From Bradyrhizobium centrolobii (GTDB lineage Bacteria > Pseudomonadota > Alphaproteobacteria > Rhizobiales > Xanthobacteraceae): DNA of 64,000 nt. The notes beneath the pieces were generated by a model. The model worked only from the letters and a program-made list of their open reading frames with translations, was not told the DNA's origin and searched no databases. Location of the stretch: positions 1 to 64,000 of the forward strand of contig NZ_LUUB01000005.1 in NCBI RefSeq assembly GCF_001641635.1. Direction: 5' to 3'. Position numbers and translations under genes: made by a program. Position 1 is the first letter of the stretch. Each line of letters begins with the position of its first letter. This document shows, in pieces, positions 55,908-64,000 of this stretch.

Positions 55908-56675
55908 TCAAGTGAAGAGGTCTTGCTCGACCGGCCGAACGTACTCGCGGCAAGTGGCTCTGCTCGCACGATCCCATTGCAATCCTCGAACGACCACGGC
56001 CGGCTTACCGGCGTTCTTGACCATTAGCAGCCCCGAGGCGGCAGCCAGCTCATCCGCCAAGGCCTGTTCGGACACATTCAGCCGCCGGCCATAAGCGTCC
56101 GTCTTCCCTACCCAGCTGATGATGGGAGGCACCTCGGACGTGCCCAAAGCAACGTTGACAAGGGCCTTGCGCCAGGGCCGTCCGAACGTGTCAGTCACGA
56201 TCACGCCGGGCTTTTCTCCAGTGCAGCGAAGAATGCTTTCGGCGATCCGCGACGCACTCTCGTCCGGATCAATCGGCAGAAGCAACAACTGACCGTCTGT
56301 CGAGCCTAGGTTCGACTCATCGATTCCAGCGTTGGCAGAAACCCAACCGGATTTATGACGCGCGATGATGATTCCATCGGGGGTCGCATTTGAAACTCGA
56401 AGAATGGCCGAACTCTCATCAAGGATTGCCTGAACCTTCCGAGCGTCCTTGCCGCACCGCTTGGCGATATCGAGCGCCTCATCGGAGGGGACGATCTCCG
56501 AGAGCACGCGAAAGCGTCCCTCGCTCTTCGAGACGATCTTCTGTGCGACGAGGATGATGTCGGACTCGCGCAGCTCCTCGCCCGAGGCACGCGCTGCCTG
56601 CGCTAGAATGGCGCCAACATCATCGCCCGGTTGTACCTCGGGAATGCCCGGAATCGCGAAGAGCTCAAGTCGCAT
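55908..56675 (-). CDS. cofE: Coenzyme F420-0:L-glutamate ligase
   Basis: 255 residues, the size of single-domain CofE. Motifs: IPEVQPGDDVGAILAQAA, DIILVAQKIVSKSEGR, RHKSGWVSANAGIDESN, VTDTFGRPWRKALVNVALG and DAYGRRLNVSEQALADELAA. It adds glutamates to F420-0 with GTP. The C-terminal FMN-binding domain of actinobacterial FbiB, which reduces dehydro-F420-0, is absent and no separate homologue is seen. Starts four bases after cofC and is followed by ribA nine bases on. Confidence 0.95.
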   Translation of the reverse strand: MRLELFAIPGIPEVQPGDDVGAILAQAARASGEELRESDIILVAQKIVSKSEGRFRVLSEIVPSDEALDIAKRCGKDARKVQAILDESSAILRVSNATPDGIIIARHKSGWVSANAGIDESNLGSTDGQLLLLPIDPDESASRIAESILRCTGEKPGVIVTDTFGRPWRKALVNVALGTSEVPPIISWVGKTDAYGRRLNVSEQALADELAAASGLLMVKNAGKPAVVVRGLQWDRASRATCREYVRPVEQDLFT

Positions 56676-56679
56676 GGTT

Positions 56680-57297
56680 CTAGCTGGCGTCCGTCATAGA
56701 GGAGAGTTTCTGGCTCAGGACCAGGCAGTCACCCACCGTGTCGATGTCATGGCCAAGGAACGGCCACTGCCTTGTTATCGAGCTCAGGGCGGCGGCAGAA
56801 GCCGCGTCGGCGTGGCGTCTGGCCGAATCGACGCCGTAGCAAAAGTCGAATCGATCCGTTCGCATCAGGTCGATCAGCAGCGCATTGGTGCCGCCATCAT
56901 GAGCTCGTGCGACGACTACGTCAAAGCGTCGTCCCTCATCCAATAGCTCATCGAGCTCTGATCGCAGCCATACTGGGATGTCTGCTGGGACGATCAGGAG
57001 CCGGTCATACCTCCGCGTCTTCGCCCAAATGAATGCGCTTTTGGCAGCTTTATTCAAGCCGCGCGTGCTCTCTTCGACCAGGGCTACAGCGCTGCGCGCA
57101 GCGGCTTCGGTGGCTATGCGAGGTGAAGGTGTCACTACCAGACGCTCGAAATCAGGAAACTGCGTAGCGAAGAACGTCTGTACCCTCCCGAACAGCGCTA
57201 GAGCCATCTGTTCGCGCTGAGCGGCCGAGAGGGCCTCTGCAAGCCGGGACTTTGACTCCGCCGGACCCTTCATTGGGATCGCAACTACCGTCTTCAT
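56680..57297 (-). CDS. cofC: 2-phospho-L-lactate (or related) guanylyltransferase
   Basis: 205 residues from ATG 57297 (MKTVVAIPMKGPAESKSRLA), the normal CofC length. The frame stays open upstream to 57846 but that is only shadow of cofD. Features: nucleotidyltransferase-like N-terminus with KSRLAEAL, RLLIVPADIPVW (metal-binding Asp) and ARAHDGGTNALLI, then FCYGVDSARRHADAA. CofC-type enzymes join GTP with 2-phospholactate, phosphoenolpyruvate (FbiD) or 3-phosphoglycerate depending on lineage; which one applies here cannot be read safely. The ATG overlaps the cofD stop (ATGA). Confidence 0.93.
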   Translation of the reverse strand: MKTVVAIPMKGPAESKSRLAEALSAAQREQMALALFGRVQTFFATQFPDFERLVVTPSPRIATEAAARSAVALVEESTRGLNKAAKSAFIWAKTRRYDRLLIVPADIPVWLRSELDELLDEGRRFDVVVARAHDGGTNALLIDLMRTDRFDFCYGVDSARRHADAASAAALSSITRQWPFLGHDIDTVGDCLVLSQKLSSMTDAS

Positions 57298-58253
57298 CGT
57301 GCGGCTCCCGTTGTTCGGCGTGTGCTCGCAAGTGCGATGAGTCGCCTGGCAAGTACCTCGGCACGAGCTCCATCTGGGATCAGCGTGTGCATGGCTTCCA
57401 CCTGCAATGCGCACCGGTGCGAAACGTTTGCCGCATCTTGCGCATCGCCCTCGTCGAGGACGAATACGTTCACCAAGTCGGAGTAGCTGGCGGCGATATC
57501 GGAGTTCGATGAGCCGACCCCGAGATCGCTCATTAGCTTCACAAGTGGACCCTTGATCGCGCGTCCTCCGATCAGGGGCGAGACTGCCACCTTCAATCCA
57601 GGCGCCTGGTGCAATGCTTCTCGCATGCCTCCTACTTCTAGCATGGGAAGGACCGAAAGGTAAGGATTCGATGGCGCCAGCACGACGAGATCTGCGGCAC
57701 GGAGCGCCCCGCGCACGCGCTCCGTGACTTGAGCCTTGTGCGCACTCTGAAAGCATAACTTCGTCACAGCGGGACCGGCACGGTCGCGCACGAACCATTC
57801 CTGAAATCGCAGAACCCCAGTCGCGGTCTCCACCATGGTCGGGCACTCGTCGTCAGTAACAGGTAAGAGCGCACAGTGGACGTCGAATCGATGGCTGACG
57901 TCCTCGGTCACCGTGGTCAGTGATGCACCTTGTGCGAGCCGCGAAGTCCGGTAGAGATGCAACCCGAGGTCTGCGTCGCCAAGCTTCATCCAGGCGCCTG
58001 GAGCATCCAGCTTGCGAAGGACCTCCAGGGCACGCGTGCCATCGTCTGCGACGCCCCAACTTTGGGTCCGATCGACAACACCAGAAAGCGTATAGAGCAC
58101 AGTGTCCAAATCCGGGCAGACGTACAGTCCATGGAACCGATCGTCGTCGCCGACGTTCACGATGATGCTGAGATCGTCTGGTGGCACGATTCTAGCAAAA
58201 CCGAGTGCCATGCGAGCGCCCCCCACTCCGCCGGCGAGGACTGCTACTTTCAT
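57294..58253 (-). CDS. cofD: 2-phospho-L-lactate transferase
   Basis: 319 residues from ATG 58253. MKVAVLAGGVGGARMALGFA at the N-terminus, VNVGDDDRFHGLYVCPDLDT, LYTLSGVVDRTQSWGVADDG, LGDADLGLHLYRTSRLAQGA and VLAPSNPYLSVLPML are diagnostic for CofD/FbiA. It transfers the phospholactyl-type group from the CofC product to FO, giving F420-0 or a variant. Ten bases separate it from cofH and it overlaps cofC by four, so the genes are translationally linked. Confidence 0.96.
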   Translation of the reverse strand: MKVAVLAGGVGGARMALGFARIVPPDDLSIIVNVGDDDRFHGLYVCPDLDTVLYTLSGVVDRTQSWGVADDGTRALEVLRKLDAPGAWMKLGDADLGLHLYRTSRLAQGASLTTVTEDVSHRFDVHCALLPVTDDECPTMVETATGVLRFQEWFVRDRAGPAVTKLCFQSAHKAQVTERVRGALRAADLVVLAPSNPYLSVLPMLEVGGMREALHQAPGLKVAVSPLIGGRAIKGPLVKLMSDLGVGSSNSDIAASYSDLVNVFVLDEGDAQDAANVSHRCALQVEAMHTLIPDGARAEVLARRLIALASTRRTTGAAR

Positions 58254-58263
58254 GTTTTGCGCC

Positions 58264-59532
58264 TCAACCAGCAGCGACGTATTTGCGGCGAAGGAACTCG
58301 ACCGGATCATTCGGCCGTGGTTTGAGAGGACCGATGTCCAGCGGTTCGTGATCCGAGAACTCCTCCAGCGTATCGTACAGCGTGCTCCTGCGTACCGGCG
58401 TGCGGCCAGCGTGGCGGATCAAGCTGACCATTTCAGACGGAGTGAGTTCCTCGCCGAAATCGGCTCCCGCCGATCGCGAGATTGATTCGTCCATCAGCGT
58501 CCCACCAAGATCATTGACACCGGCGTGCAGCATCTCGGCGGCCATTTGCGCACCAAGCTTCACCCATGAAACCTGAATGTTGTCGATCCAGCCGGCGAGC
58601 ATCAGCCTCGCAACAGCGTGCATCTTGAAGTTCTCTTCCTGGGTGGCGCCCGGGCGTACGCCAGGGATGGCGCGATCCACGTACAGGGGGGACTCGGCAT
58701 ACACGAAGCTCAGTGGCACGAATTCCGTGAAGCCACCGGTCTCCTTCTGGATCGAGCGGATCAAATCGATGTGCGCAGCCCAATGGGAGGGACCATCGAT
58801 GTGCCCGAACATAATCGTCGACGTGCTGCGAAGGCCGATGGAATGCGCAGCCCGGATGGTCTCTACCCATGCTTCCGTGCTCAGCTTGTTTCGGGTCAGC
58901 TTCCGCCGCACGTCGACATCGAGGATTTCGGCTGCGGTACCCGGCATCGAGCCGAGCCCTGCTTCCTTGAGCTCCAGCAGGAACTCGCGCGTCGGCATCT
59001 TCCGCTTGTGTGCGCCGAACCAGATTTCGAAGGGCGAAAAGGCATGCACGTGCATACGCGGCACTCGACGCTTCACGGCGACCAGGAGGTCGCGATAGTA
59101 CGTGGGCGGCAGGTCAGGATGAAGTCCACCCTGCATGCAAACTTCCGTCGCGCCGCGATCCCATGCGACTTGCGCTCGGTGTGCCACCTCTTCCATGCTG
59201 TACCAGACCGCATCAGGGTCTTCCTTGCGCTTGGCGAAGCCGCAGAAGCGGCATCCCATGTAGCACACGTTGGTGAAGTTGATGTTTCGGACAATGACAA
59301 AGCTCACCTTGTCCCCCACCCGCTTTTCGCGGACAATATCCGCTGCTCGCACGATCGCCGGAAGATCCGAAGACGCTGCGCCGAACAGCGTCTCACCATC
59401 TTCGCGTGTAATCTCGCGGCCCGAGAGGGCGCGCTCAAGGATGTGCCTAATGTTCTTGGTGCTCTGGCTAAGGAGGGCCTCTGCGGACGTCGCCTGAAGG
59501 GTCGACGGTTTGAATGACTGGGCGCTGTGCAT
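58264..59532 (-). CDS. cofH: FO synthase subunit 2, radical SAM
   Basis: 422 residues from ATG 59532, which has GAGGAG six bases upstream; the frame extends to 59583. Radical-SAM motif C90-x3-C94-x2-C97 in CYMGCRFCGF. Also EVCMQGGLHPDLPPTYY, HAFSPFEIWFGAHKR, LGSMPGTAAEILDVDVRRKL and ASWVKLGAQ-like VSWVKLGAQMAAEML, all CofH-typical. It acts on tyrosine and 5-amino-6-ribitylaminouracil to form the intermediate that CofG closes to FO. Ten bases after cofG. Separate cofG and cofH rather than fused fbiC argues against a recent actinobacterial origin. Confidence 0.96.
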   Translation of the reverse strand: MHSAQSFKPSTLQATSAEALLSQSTKNIRHILERALSGREITREDGETLFGAASSDLPAIVRAADIVREKRVGDKVSFVIVRNINFTNVCYMGCRFCGFAKRKEDPDAVWYSMEEVAHRAQVAWDRGATEVCMQGGLHPDLPPTYYRDLLVAVKRRVPRMHVHAFSPFEIWFGAHKRKMPTREFLLELKEAGLGSMPGTAAEILDVDVRRKLTRNKLSTEAWVETIRAAHSIGLRSTSTIMFGHIDGPSHWAAHIDLIRSIQKETGGFTEFVPLSFVYAESPLYVDRAIPGVRPGATQEENFKMHAVARLMLAGWIDNIQVSWVKLGAQMAAEMLHAGVNDLGGTLMDESISRSAGADFGEELTPSEMVSLIRHAGRTPVRRSTLYDTLEEFSDHEPLDIGPLKPRPNDPVEFLRRKYVAAG

Positions 59533-59542
59533 GCGAACTCCT

Positions 59543-60679
59543 CTAACTTGCCTCGGCATGAGCTTGTTTGGCGGCGTAGCCATCCTCGCGCGCGAGACGG
59601 CGAAGTGCCTCTCGGGGGGCCGGACGAAGATACCGCTCTGGCTGCCGAAGATAGAGCGGATAAGTCGTCAAGCGTTCAACCAGGCTCATGCCCTTTTGCT
59701 TGGTGCGAAACGCAATTTCCCCGACCGCGGGCCAGGCACACTCTGGATTGATGTGGTCCGCAGTGAGCGGAGACACCCCACCCCAGTCATTAATGCCCGC
59801 GTCTAGGTAGCGCTCGAACGCTTCGTTTAGGTTGGGCGGCGCTTGCAAGGAGATTTCCGCTGGCAGCATGAGACGGGCAGTCGCCAGAGTGCGAAGCATA
59901 TCGCTCATGCCCGGCTCACGATGTCCTGCCATCGCCGTCCCGAGCTTCGCCCGGAAGTTCTGCACGATCACCTCCTGGATGTGACCATGCCGCTTGTGAA
60001 CTTCGACGATGCTCTGCAGGCTATCGATCCGCTCATCCCAGGTCTCGCCGATGCCAATGAGGATTCCCGTCGTCATGGGCAGGCGCGCTTCGCCGGCCGC
60101 ATTGAGCGTCCGAAGACGCTGCAACGGCACCTTGTCCGGGCAAGCGTAGTGCGGCATCCCCTTGCCCATAAGCCGACGGCTCACGTTCTCGAGCATCAAG
60201 CCGGCGCTGCCGCTTACCTCCTTTACGCGCCTGAGTTCGTCACGGCTCATGGTTCCAGCGTTGACGTGCGGGATCAACGAGGTCTTTGACATGACGAGCT
60301 CGCACATCGCAATGACATAGTCGATTGTCGAGCGATAACCGAGGCTCGCGAGCATGTCACGAGCTTGCGGGTATCGGAGCTCGGGCTTCTCGCCTAGCGA
60401 GAACAACGCTTCTTTGCATCCGAGCTCTTCGCCGCGGGTCGCAATACGAAGCACCTCGTCTGGGCTCAAGTATCCCGCGCCAGACTCTCCGGGTTGCTTG
60501 ACGAACGTGCAGTATCCGCAGCTGTCGCGGCATAAATTCGTCAAGGGAATGAACACTTTTCGGGAGTAAGTCGCAACCGAACCCCAGTACGCCTCCCGCT
60601 TCACCCTCGCCTGTGCGAACAGCTGCTCGAGTTCAGCACCTTCAACCGCGCGGGGTTCGAGGAAGCTTGAGGTGCCCAC
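59543..60679 (-). CDS. cofG: FO synthase subunit 1, radical SAM
   Basis: 378 residues. Radical-SAM C50-x3-C54-x2-C57 in NLCRDSCGYCTFV. CofG features follow: LSPDEVLRIATRGEELGCKE and ALFSLGEKPE, then IPHVNAGTMSRDEL, GKGMPHYACPDK, TTGILIGIGETWDERIDSL and INDWGGVSPLTADHINPE. It produces the deazaflavin FO together with CofH. The stop TAG lies ten bases before the cofH start. Upstream 103 bases separate it from the F420 reductase gene, the largest break inside the biosynthetic block. Confidence 0.96.
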   Translation of the reverse strand: MGTSSFLEPRAVEGAELEQLFAQARVKREAYWGSVATYSRKVFIPLTNLCRDSCGYCTFVKQPGESGAGYLSPDEVLRIATRGEELGCKEALFSLGEKPELRYPQARDMLASLGYRSTIDYVIAMCELVMSKTSLIPHVNAGTMSRDELRRVKEVSGSAGLMLENVSRRLMGKGMPHYACPDKVPLQRLRTLNAAGEARLPMTTGILIGIGETWDERIDSLQSIVEVHKRHGHIQEVIVQNFRAKLGTAMAGHREPGMSDMLRTLATARLMLPAEISLQAPPNLNEAFERYLDAGINDWGGVSPLTADHINPECAWPAVGEIAFRTKQKGMSLVERLTTYPLYLRQPERYLRPAPREALRRLAREDGYAAKQAHAEAS

Positions 60680-60782
60680 TACAAGGCTCCTTCAGTGATG
60701 GCCGGCGGGAGATCACGCCCGTGTCCGGAAGGCGGGATCCCTGCGGTGCAGCGTTTCATCGTCAAGACCTTCTCACGGCCAA

Positions 60783-61475
60783 TCATACGCCGGGACGGCC
60801 AGGCCGCCAAATCCGGATGCCGGCGTGGCTGAAAGGAACCTTCTTGCTCATGTTCAGTCGAATCAGGAGAGGCGTAAGCGCCTCGATGCAGCGAGCGTGC
60901 ACCGCGGGGCCGCAATTGTACGACTCGACGCCAAGCCGCTTGATCAGCTCGACTACCGCGTCTGTCGCCTCTACGTCATCTCCGCAAGCGAGGATGTCGC
61001 AGTTGATGTTCTCTTCCAGAGCATTCAGAGTGTGGGCGGAGACGTTATGCAGGGCTCCGACGACTTTGACTTCTCTTCCTAACAAGGCTTGCGCGGCCTC
61101 GGTCGCGGAGCCTTCCTTTGGCATTGCGACGGCCCGAGGATTTCCGGCCGCGAGGGGGACGACCAAGTCGACTAGCACCTTGCCTGCCAAGTGACCTTTG
61201 ACGACGCCAAGTGTTGCGTCGTGACCCGAATACGGTACGGCAAGCAGCACGAAACGTTCCGCCGCATCTATCGCGGCCAGGTTATCGTAGCCTCGGACCG
61301 GGACGGCGGATCGGCCCTCGAGCTTCCTGTTGAGCTCTTCGGCGATCGCCGCGGCGCGGTCGCCCTCGCGCGAGCCCAGCGCTACGCTGATGCCTGCAAT
61401 GGCGAAGCGAATTGCGAGCCCCTGGCCTTGAGGCCCCGTTCCGCCGAGGATGGCGATGGTCGTATCGGAGTTCAT
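60783..61475 (-). CDS. npdG: NADPH-dependent F420 reductase
   Basis: 230 residues. N-terminal NADP motif [27 protein letters not shown] (Arg for the NADP phosphate), [30 protein letters not shown] and a C-terminal [11 protein letters not shown], matching F420-dependent NADP reductase (Fno/NpdG). In bacteria it passes hydride from NADPH to F420, giving F420H2 for dependent enzymes. Its place between the oxidoreductase and the cof genes shows that the operon makes, reduces and uses the cofactor. Confidence 0.94.
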   Translation of the reverse strand: MNSDTTIAILGGTGPQGQGLAIRFAIAGISVALGSREGDRAAAIAEELNRKLEGRSAVPVRGYDNLAAIDAAERFVLLAVPYSGHDATLGVVKGHLAGKVLVDLVVPLAAGNPRAVAMPKEGSATEAAQALLGREVKVVGALHNVSAHTLNALEENINCDILACGDDVEATDAVVELIKRLGVESYNCGPAVHARCIEALTPLLIRLNMSKKVPFSHAGIRIWRPGRPGV

Positions 61476-61601
61476 GCGAGACCCAGTTGCTCCTTGCTGT
61501 TATTCATTCGTCAGGATCCGCCAGGACGGTCATGGTTGGCCGAAGCGCCTGCGAGCGGCTCTTGCCATCCCGCTCGCAAACAGCTTCATTCTGGCCGTGG
61601 T

Positions 61602-62117
61602 CTATTTTGCCTTAGGGTCGTTGGTCCACGAAGAAAAGTCGTATGCACGTGGCGCTTCGTCGCCCGGCAACTGCCAAAAGAGCTGCTTAGTCCACTCTTC
61701 ACTCGTACGACTGAAGACACAGAGATACTTCGCATCGATCTGGCCCGAGTTGCGGTAGTCCGTTCCGTGACCCTTAGGGATAACCAAGGTATCGTATTGC
61801 CCGAGTCGGAACCATTCGAGGTTATTCCCATCCGGTCCGATTCCCCATTCCATCTCGCCCTCAAGCACGAAGACGAAAAGCTCCGTGTCCGGGGTGATAT
61901 GGAAGGGGCGGGATCGGCCGTAAGGCAACATCAGAGCACTCATCCTGAAGCTTGTGCCACCGACCGTAGGGGCCAAAAGTGCTCGTTGCCAGCCAACTTT
62001 CTCGGGTCTCAACGACGAATCCCAGTTGGCTCGTCTCTCCTGCCACTTAACAACGAATGGCTTATCCTGGCCTTCGATTACGGCTACGTTCTTGTTTATC
62101 TGCGCATCATTCTTCAC
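61602..62117 (-). CDS. Cupin-domain protein of the F420 operon
   Basis: 171 residues. A single cupin barrel: FHITPDTELFVFVLEGEMEW GIG covers the first motif but keeps only one clear His and a Glu, and VIPKGHGTDYRNSG forms the second motif with its His. Metal binding is therefore possible but not complete-looking. It lies between the LLM oxidoreductase (58 bases upstream) and npdG (126 bases downstream), same strand. Cupins in such operons may be dioxygenases, isomerases or sensors; here the role is unknown, most likely acting on the same substrate as the oxidoreductase. Confidence 0.85.
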   Translation of the reverse strand: MKNDAQINKNVAVIEGQDKPFVVKWQERRANWDSSLRPEKVGWQRALLAPTVGGTSFRMSALMLPYGRSRPFHITPDTELFVFVLEGEMEWGIGPDGNNLEWFRLGQYDTLVIPKGHGTDYRNSGQIDAKYLCVFSRTSEEWTKQLFWQLPGDEAPRAYDFSSWTNDPKAK

Positions 62118-62175
62118 AGAATCACCTTCCTCTGGGTATTCAGGGACACTCGAACTTTAAGGTCAGCTGGCTCGA

Positions 62176-63213
62176 TCAGCCTTCCGACTTCGTCTCAGGG
62201 AACACGATCGGCGCAATCTGCTCTCTGAAGAGCGTGAGCTGCTTAATGAACTGCTCCTGCGGGATACCTGGGACCTTGTTGATAATGAGTTCGCTGAACG
62301 GGTAGATCGTCCGGAGCTTTTTCAGGCGAGCCGCCACGTTTTTCGGCGTGTCGACGTACATGCGGGAGACCATCTTCTCGGCTCCTGCCTTTTCTGCCTC
62401 GTCCCAATCGCGGAACTGGTACGACGCGCCCTTATAATCCGTCCCAACCTTTTCGAACCCATCTTCATACTTGTTTTTGCGATAGGCGAAGCCGGCGCCG
62501 AGGAATTCGTGCCAATCGTCCATGTACTTCTCGGATGCCCACACCGTCATCATCAGAGGCAGCTGGAATTCGGACACCTTGCGTTCATACTTCTCCAGCG
62601 AAGGAGAGAGCCACTCCTTCCAGAATTTTGCGAGCCGCTCCTCATGGTCCATGTGGTTGGTAGCGATATTTCCGTCCATGATGCGAGCAGACCGTTCAGT
62701 GCCCGCCAGCGATTTCGTGCCACCAATGATCGGGATCGGTCGCTGCACGGGCGGAACGGCCAGGGCCATCCCATCCGGCAAAGGTTCGCCTGCGAAGCCC
62801 TTCTTGATGAAATCGAGATACTGATCCATCAGTTTCCCACGCTCTTTCCAGGACACCCCGAACTTCTTGTACTCGAGTTCATATCCTCCGAGCCCAACGC
62901 CCAAGGTCACTCGGCCGTTCGACATCATGTCGACAACGCACGCCTCTTCAAGGAGCCGTCTGGGATGCATCGTCGGGACCTGAATGATGCCCGTCCCCAG
63001 GCGAATGCGTTTCGTTTCCCGGGCGAATGCGGCCAGAGTCGTCAGTGGTGCGGGGCAGAAGCCGTCGTCCATACAGTGGTCCTCGGGAACCCACACGGTC
63101 TTGTAGCCCAGATCATCGGCGTGCCGCGCTACTTTCATCTGATCATTGTAGTGCTCGGGCGTAATGGGCGTGCCATTAATGTCTCGCATGTCGGTGATGT
63201 AGCTGATTGCCAT
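62176..63213 (-). CDS. LLM-class oxidoreductase, probably F420-dependent
   Basis: 345 residues of luciferase-like TIM barrel: YNDQMKVARHADDLGYKTVW, PEDHCMDDGFCPAPLT, RIRLGTGIIQVPTMHPRRLL, VVDMMSNGRVTLGVGLGGYE, and IPIIGGTKSLAGTERSARIM. LLM enzymes use FMN or F420. The first gene of an F420 synthesis and reduction operon is most simply read as the F420 user. There is no signal peptide. Substrate unknown; family members reduce or oxidise nitro-compounds, enones, alcohols and others. The C-terminal half (EDGFEKVGTDYKG and the DWDEAEKAG region) has no motif I can tie to a named subfamily. Confidence 0.9.
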   Translation of the reverse strand: MAISYITDMRDINGTPITPEHYNDQMKVARHADDLGYKTVWVPEDHCMDDGFCPAPLTTLAAFARETKRIRLGTGIIQVPTMHPRRLLEEACVVDMMSNGRVTLGVGLGGYELEYKKFGVSWKERGKLMDQYLDFIKKGFAGEPLPDGMALAVPPVQRPIPIIGGTKSLAGTERSARIMDGNIATNHMDHEERLAKFWKEWLSPSLEKYERKVSEFQLPLMMTVWASEKYMDDWHEFLGAGFAYRKNKYEDGFEKVGTDYKGASYQFRDWDEAEKAGAEKMVSRMYVDTPKNVAARLKKLRTIYPFSELIINKVPGIPQEQFIKQLTLFREQIAPIVFPETKSEG

Positions 63214-63737
63214 GCCCTATCTCCAAGGTGTGCTAGTAAGTGATCCCAGATCTCAGCTGCGCTAAGATCTCTCGTGGCGTGGCATCCATGTTCTGTCGTC
63301 GCGCTGAGCGAGGGATGTATGCGAACTGCCAACATCCAAATGTAAATCAGAGTTTGGAGACTAATAGCGGCAAAAACGGACATCCATGCGCAGAAATTCT
63401 GCGGTTCGCGCGACGAGGTCAAACCGAAGCGCCTGATATCGTGTGCTCCTTAGTCGCGAACGAGCAATGCGTTCGACCAAACGCGCCCCAATCGACGCAC
63501 AGCTCCGGCGCAGGCCCAGCTTCGCACATCTTGGTGACACGCTGCAGCTCGTGGACAAGCCGGTATCAGTCCGCAGTCCGGACCGCACCGCTAGACGTCT
63601 CTCCAACTTGGGACTCGGCGCATGACCGATGATCCGAGATCGGCCTGAGGTCGTGGCCTCTCGGTCGGTTTCGATCGCGATACCGTTCCTGTCTTCAAGC
63701 CTCTCGCGCCAATCCGACTGCAAGCGAGTGCGGCCTC
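63214..63737. other. Gap upstream of F420 operon
   Basis: Presumably holds the operon promoter. Long frames exist on both strands (63361-63828 minus, 63443-63625 plus) with Arg/Ser-rich content and no recognisable domain. No regulator gene is seen here. Confidence 0.4.
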
Positions 63738-64000
63738 TTAAGCTGGGTCTGCCCCGTTCTGGACTCCCTCGACGGCCAATCGTGGACGCCGGCCGCGCAA
63801 GAATGCGAGACTCGCGAACGCTCCGCATGACAGGAGCAGGGTAAGTTCCAAGAGAGCGCGGCTATCGAACCTGACCAGGATCTCCGCAAGAATTGGTGGC
63901 GAGGCGGCAGAGATCAAATTGAGGGGCAACGCCATGTGTGAACTGGCTCTCGCGAATTCGGCTCTATCGTAAAAGACGAGCGGCATGGTCGCTCGCACGA
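63738..64000 (-). CDS. MFS transporter, C-terminal end (partial)
   Basis: The last 86 or so residues of a protein entering from beyond the window: MPLVFYDRAEFARASSHMAL and PPILAEILVRFDSRALLELT, then LLSCGAFASLAFLRGRR. This is the final helices of an MFS permease of the kind with a PLVLFDP-like loop. It ends at 63738. Being upstream on the same strand it might export or import the F420 operon's substrate, but about 520 bases separate them. Confidence 0.65.
   Translation of the reverse strand, partial: VRATMPLVFYDRAEFARASSHMALPLNLISAASPPILAEILVRFDSRALLELTLLLSCGAFASLAFLRGRRPRLAVEGVQNGADPA

Noticed and set aside
57298..57846. 183-codon N-terminal extension of cofC
   Set aside because: It overlaps cofD in another frame, is Arg/Ser rich, and the family starts at MKTVVAIPMKG, where ATG overlaps the cofD stop.
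58618..59517. 299-codon plus-strand frame opposite cofH
   Set aside because: Fully antisense to a clear radical-SAM gene, no family match.
61191..62228. 345-codon plus-strand frame opposite npdG and the cupin gene
   Set aside because: It runs antisense across two well-identified genes and has no domain; a by-product of high-GC codon bias.
1..64000. CRISPR arrays, rRNA or tRNA genes
   Set aside because: No regularly spaced direct repeats, and no tRNA or rRNA motifs were found on reading through the window; small or divergent RNAs could be missed by eye.

Overview
The window looks like an accessory, catabolism-rich stretch of an alphaproteobacterial chromosome or island, most likely Hyphomicrobiales and Bradyrhizobium-like. 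That placement is inferred from the protein families (PotABCD-type transporters, BKACE, Lrp and LysR regulators, IS630, IS407-group and IS1380 relics) and was not tested by a search. Gene decay is unusually visible. Many genes are broken by a single frameshift or one in-frame stop, several are truncated duplicates, and long stretches contain no gene I recognise.

1-20.5 kb. A leftward tandem array is built around a spermidine/putrescine-type ABC importer. One complete set is present: ATPase 16425-17678, binding protein SBP3 15268-16335, permeases 13949-15199 and 13113-13952. Two further intact binding proteins, SBP1 (2855-3925) and SBP2 (10712-11779), each have a rotted piece of the same ATPase gene upstream and a hydrolase downstream: an M20 amidohydrolase after SBP1, and an AtzG-like protein plus amidase after SBP2. 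A fourth binding protein is a relic split by an IS407-group element (18377-19645) with 14-bp inverted repeats and a TCAT target duplication. A carnitine 3-dehydrogenase-like gene and a thioesterase lie between copies 1 and 2.

21-43 kb. A BKACE enzyme, an SDR dehydrogenase, a class III aminotransferase with a semialdehyde dehydrogenase, a carboxymuconolactone decarboxylase-like protein, an Lrp regulator, an MFS exporter, a CaiD-type crotonobetainyl-CoA hydratase, a second enoyl-CoA hydratase, an NDP-forming acyl-CoA synthetase, thioesterase and MaoC-type genes. Together with the carnitine dehydrogenase and thioesterase these suggest breakdown of carnitine or similar betaines through CoA esters. 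Broken genes here are 3-hydroxyisobutyrate dehydrogenase (TAG), dienelactone hydrolase (TGA), an acyl-CoA dehydrogenase fragment, and relics of a second Lrp gene and a second MFS-caiD segment.

43.8-54.8 kb. A leftward acyl-CoA dehydrogenase / acyl-CoA synthetase / hydroxyisobutyrate dehydrogenase / aldehyde dehydrogenase series is divergent from a LysR regulator. It is followed by alanine dehydrogenase with a clear terminator, a twice-frameshifted aldehyde dehydrogenase and a HpaI-type aldolase relic.

55.2-63.2 kb. This is the most striking part: a compact leftward operon for coenzyme F420. The order is LLM-type oxidoreductase, cupin protein, NADPH:F420 reductase, cofG, cofH, cofD, cofC, cofE and a ribA-type GTP cyclohydrolase II. 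It couples cofactor synthesis, cofactor reduction and a probable F420-using enzyme. The ribA reading frame is broken by one base between its zinc-ligand motifs. The window ends in the C-terminus of an MFS transporter.
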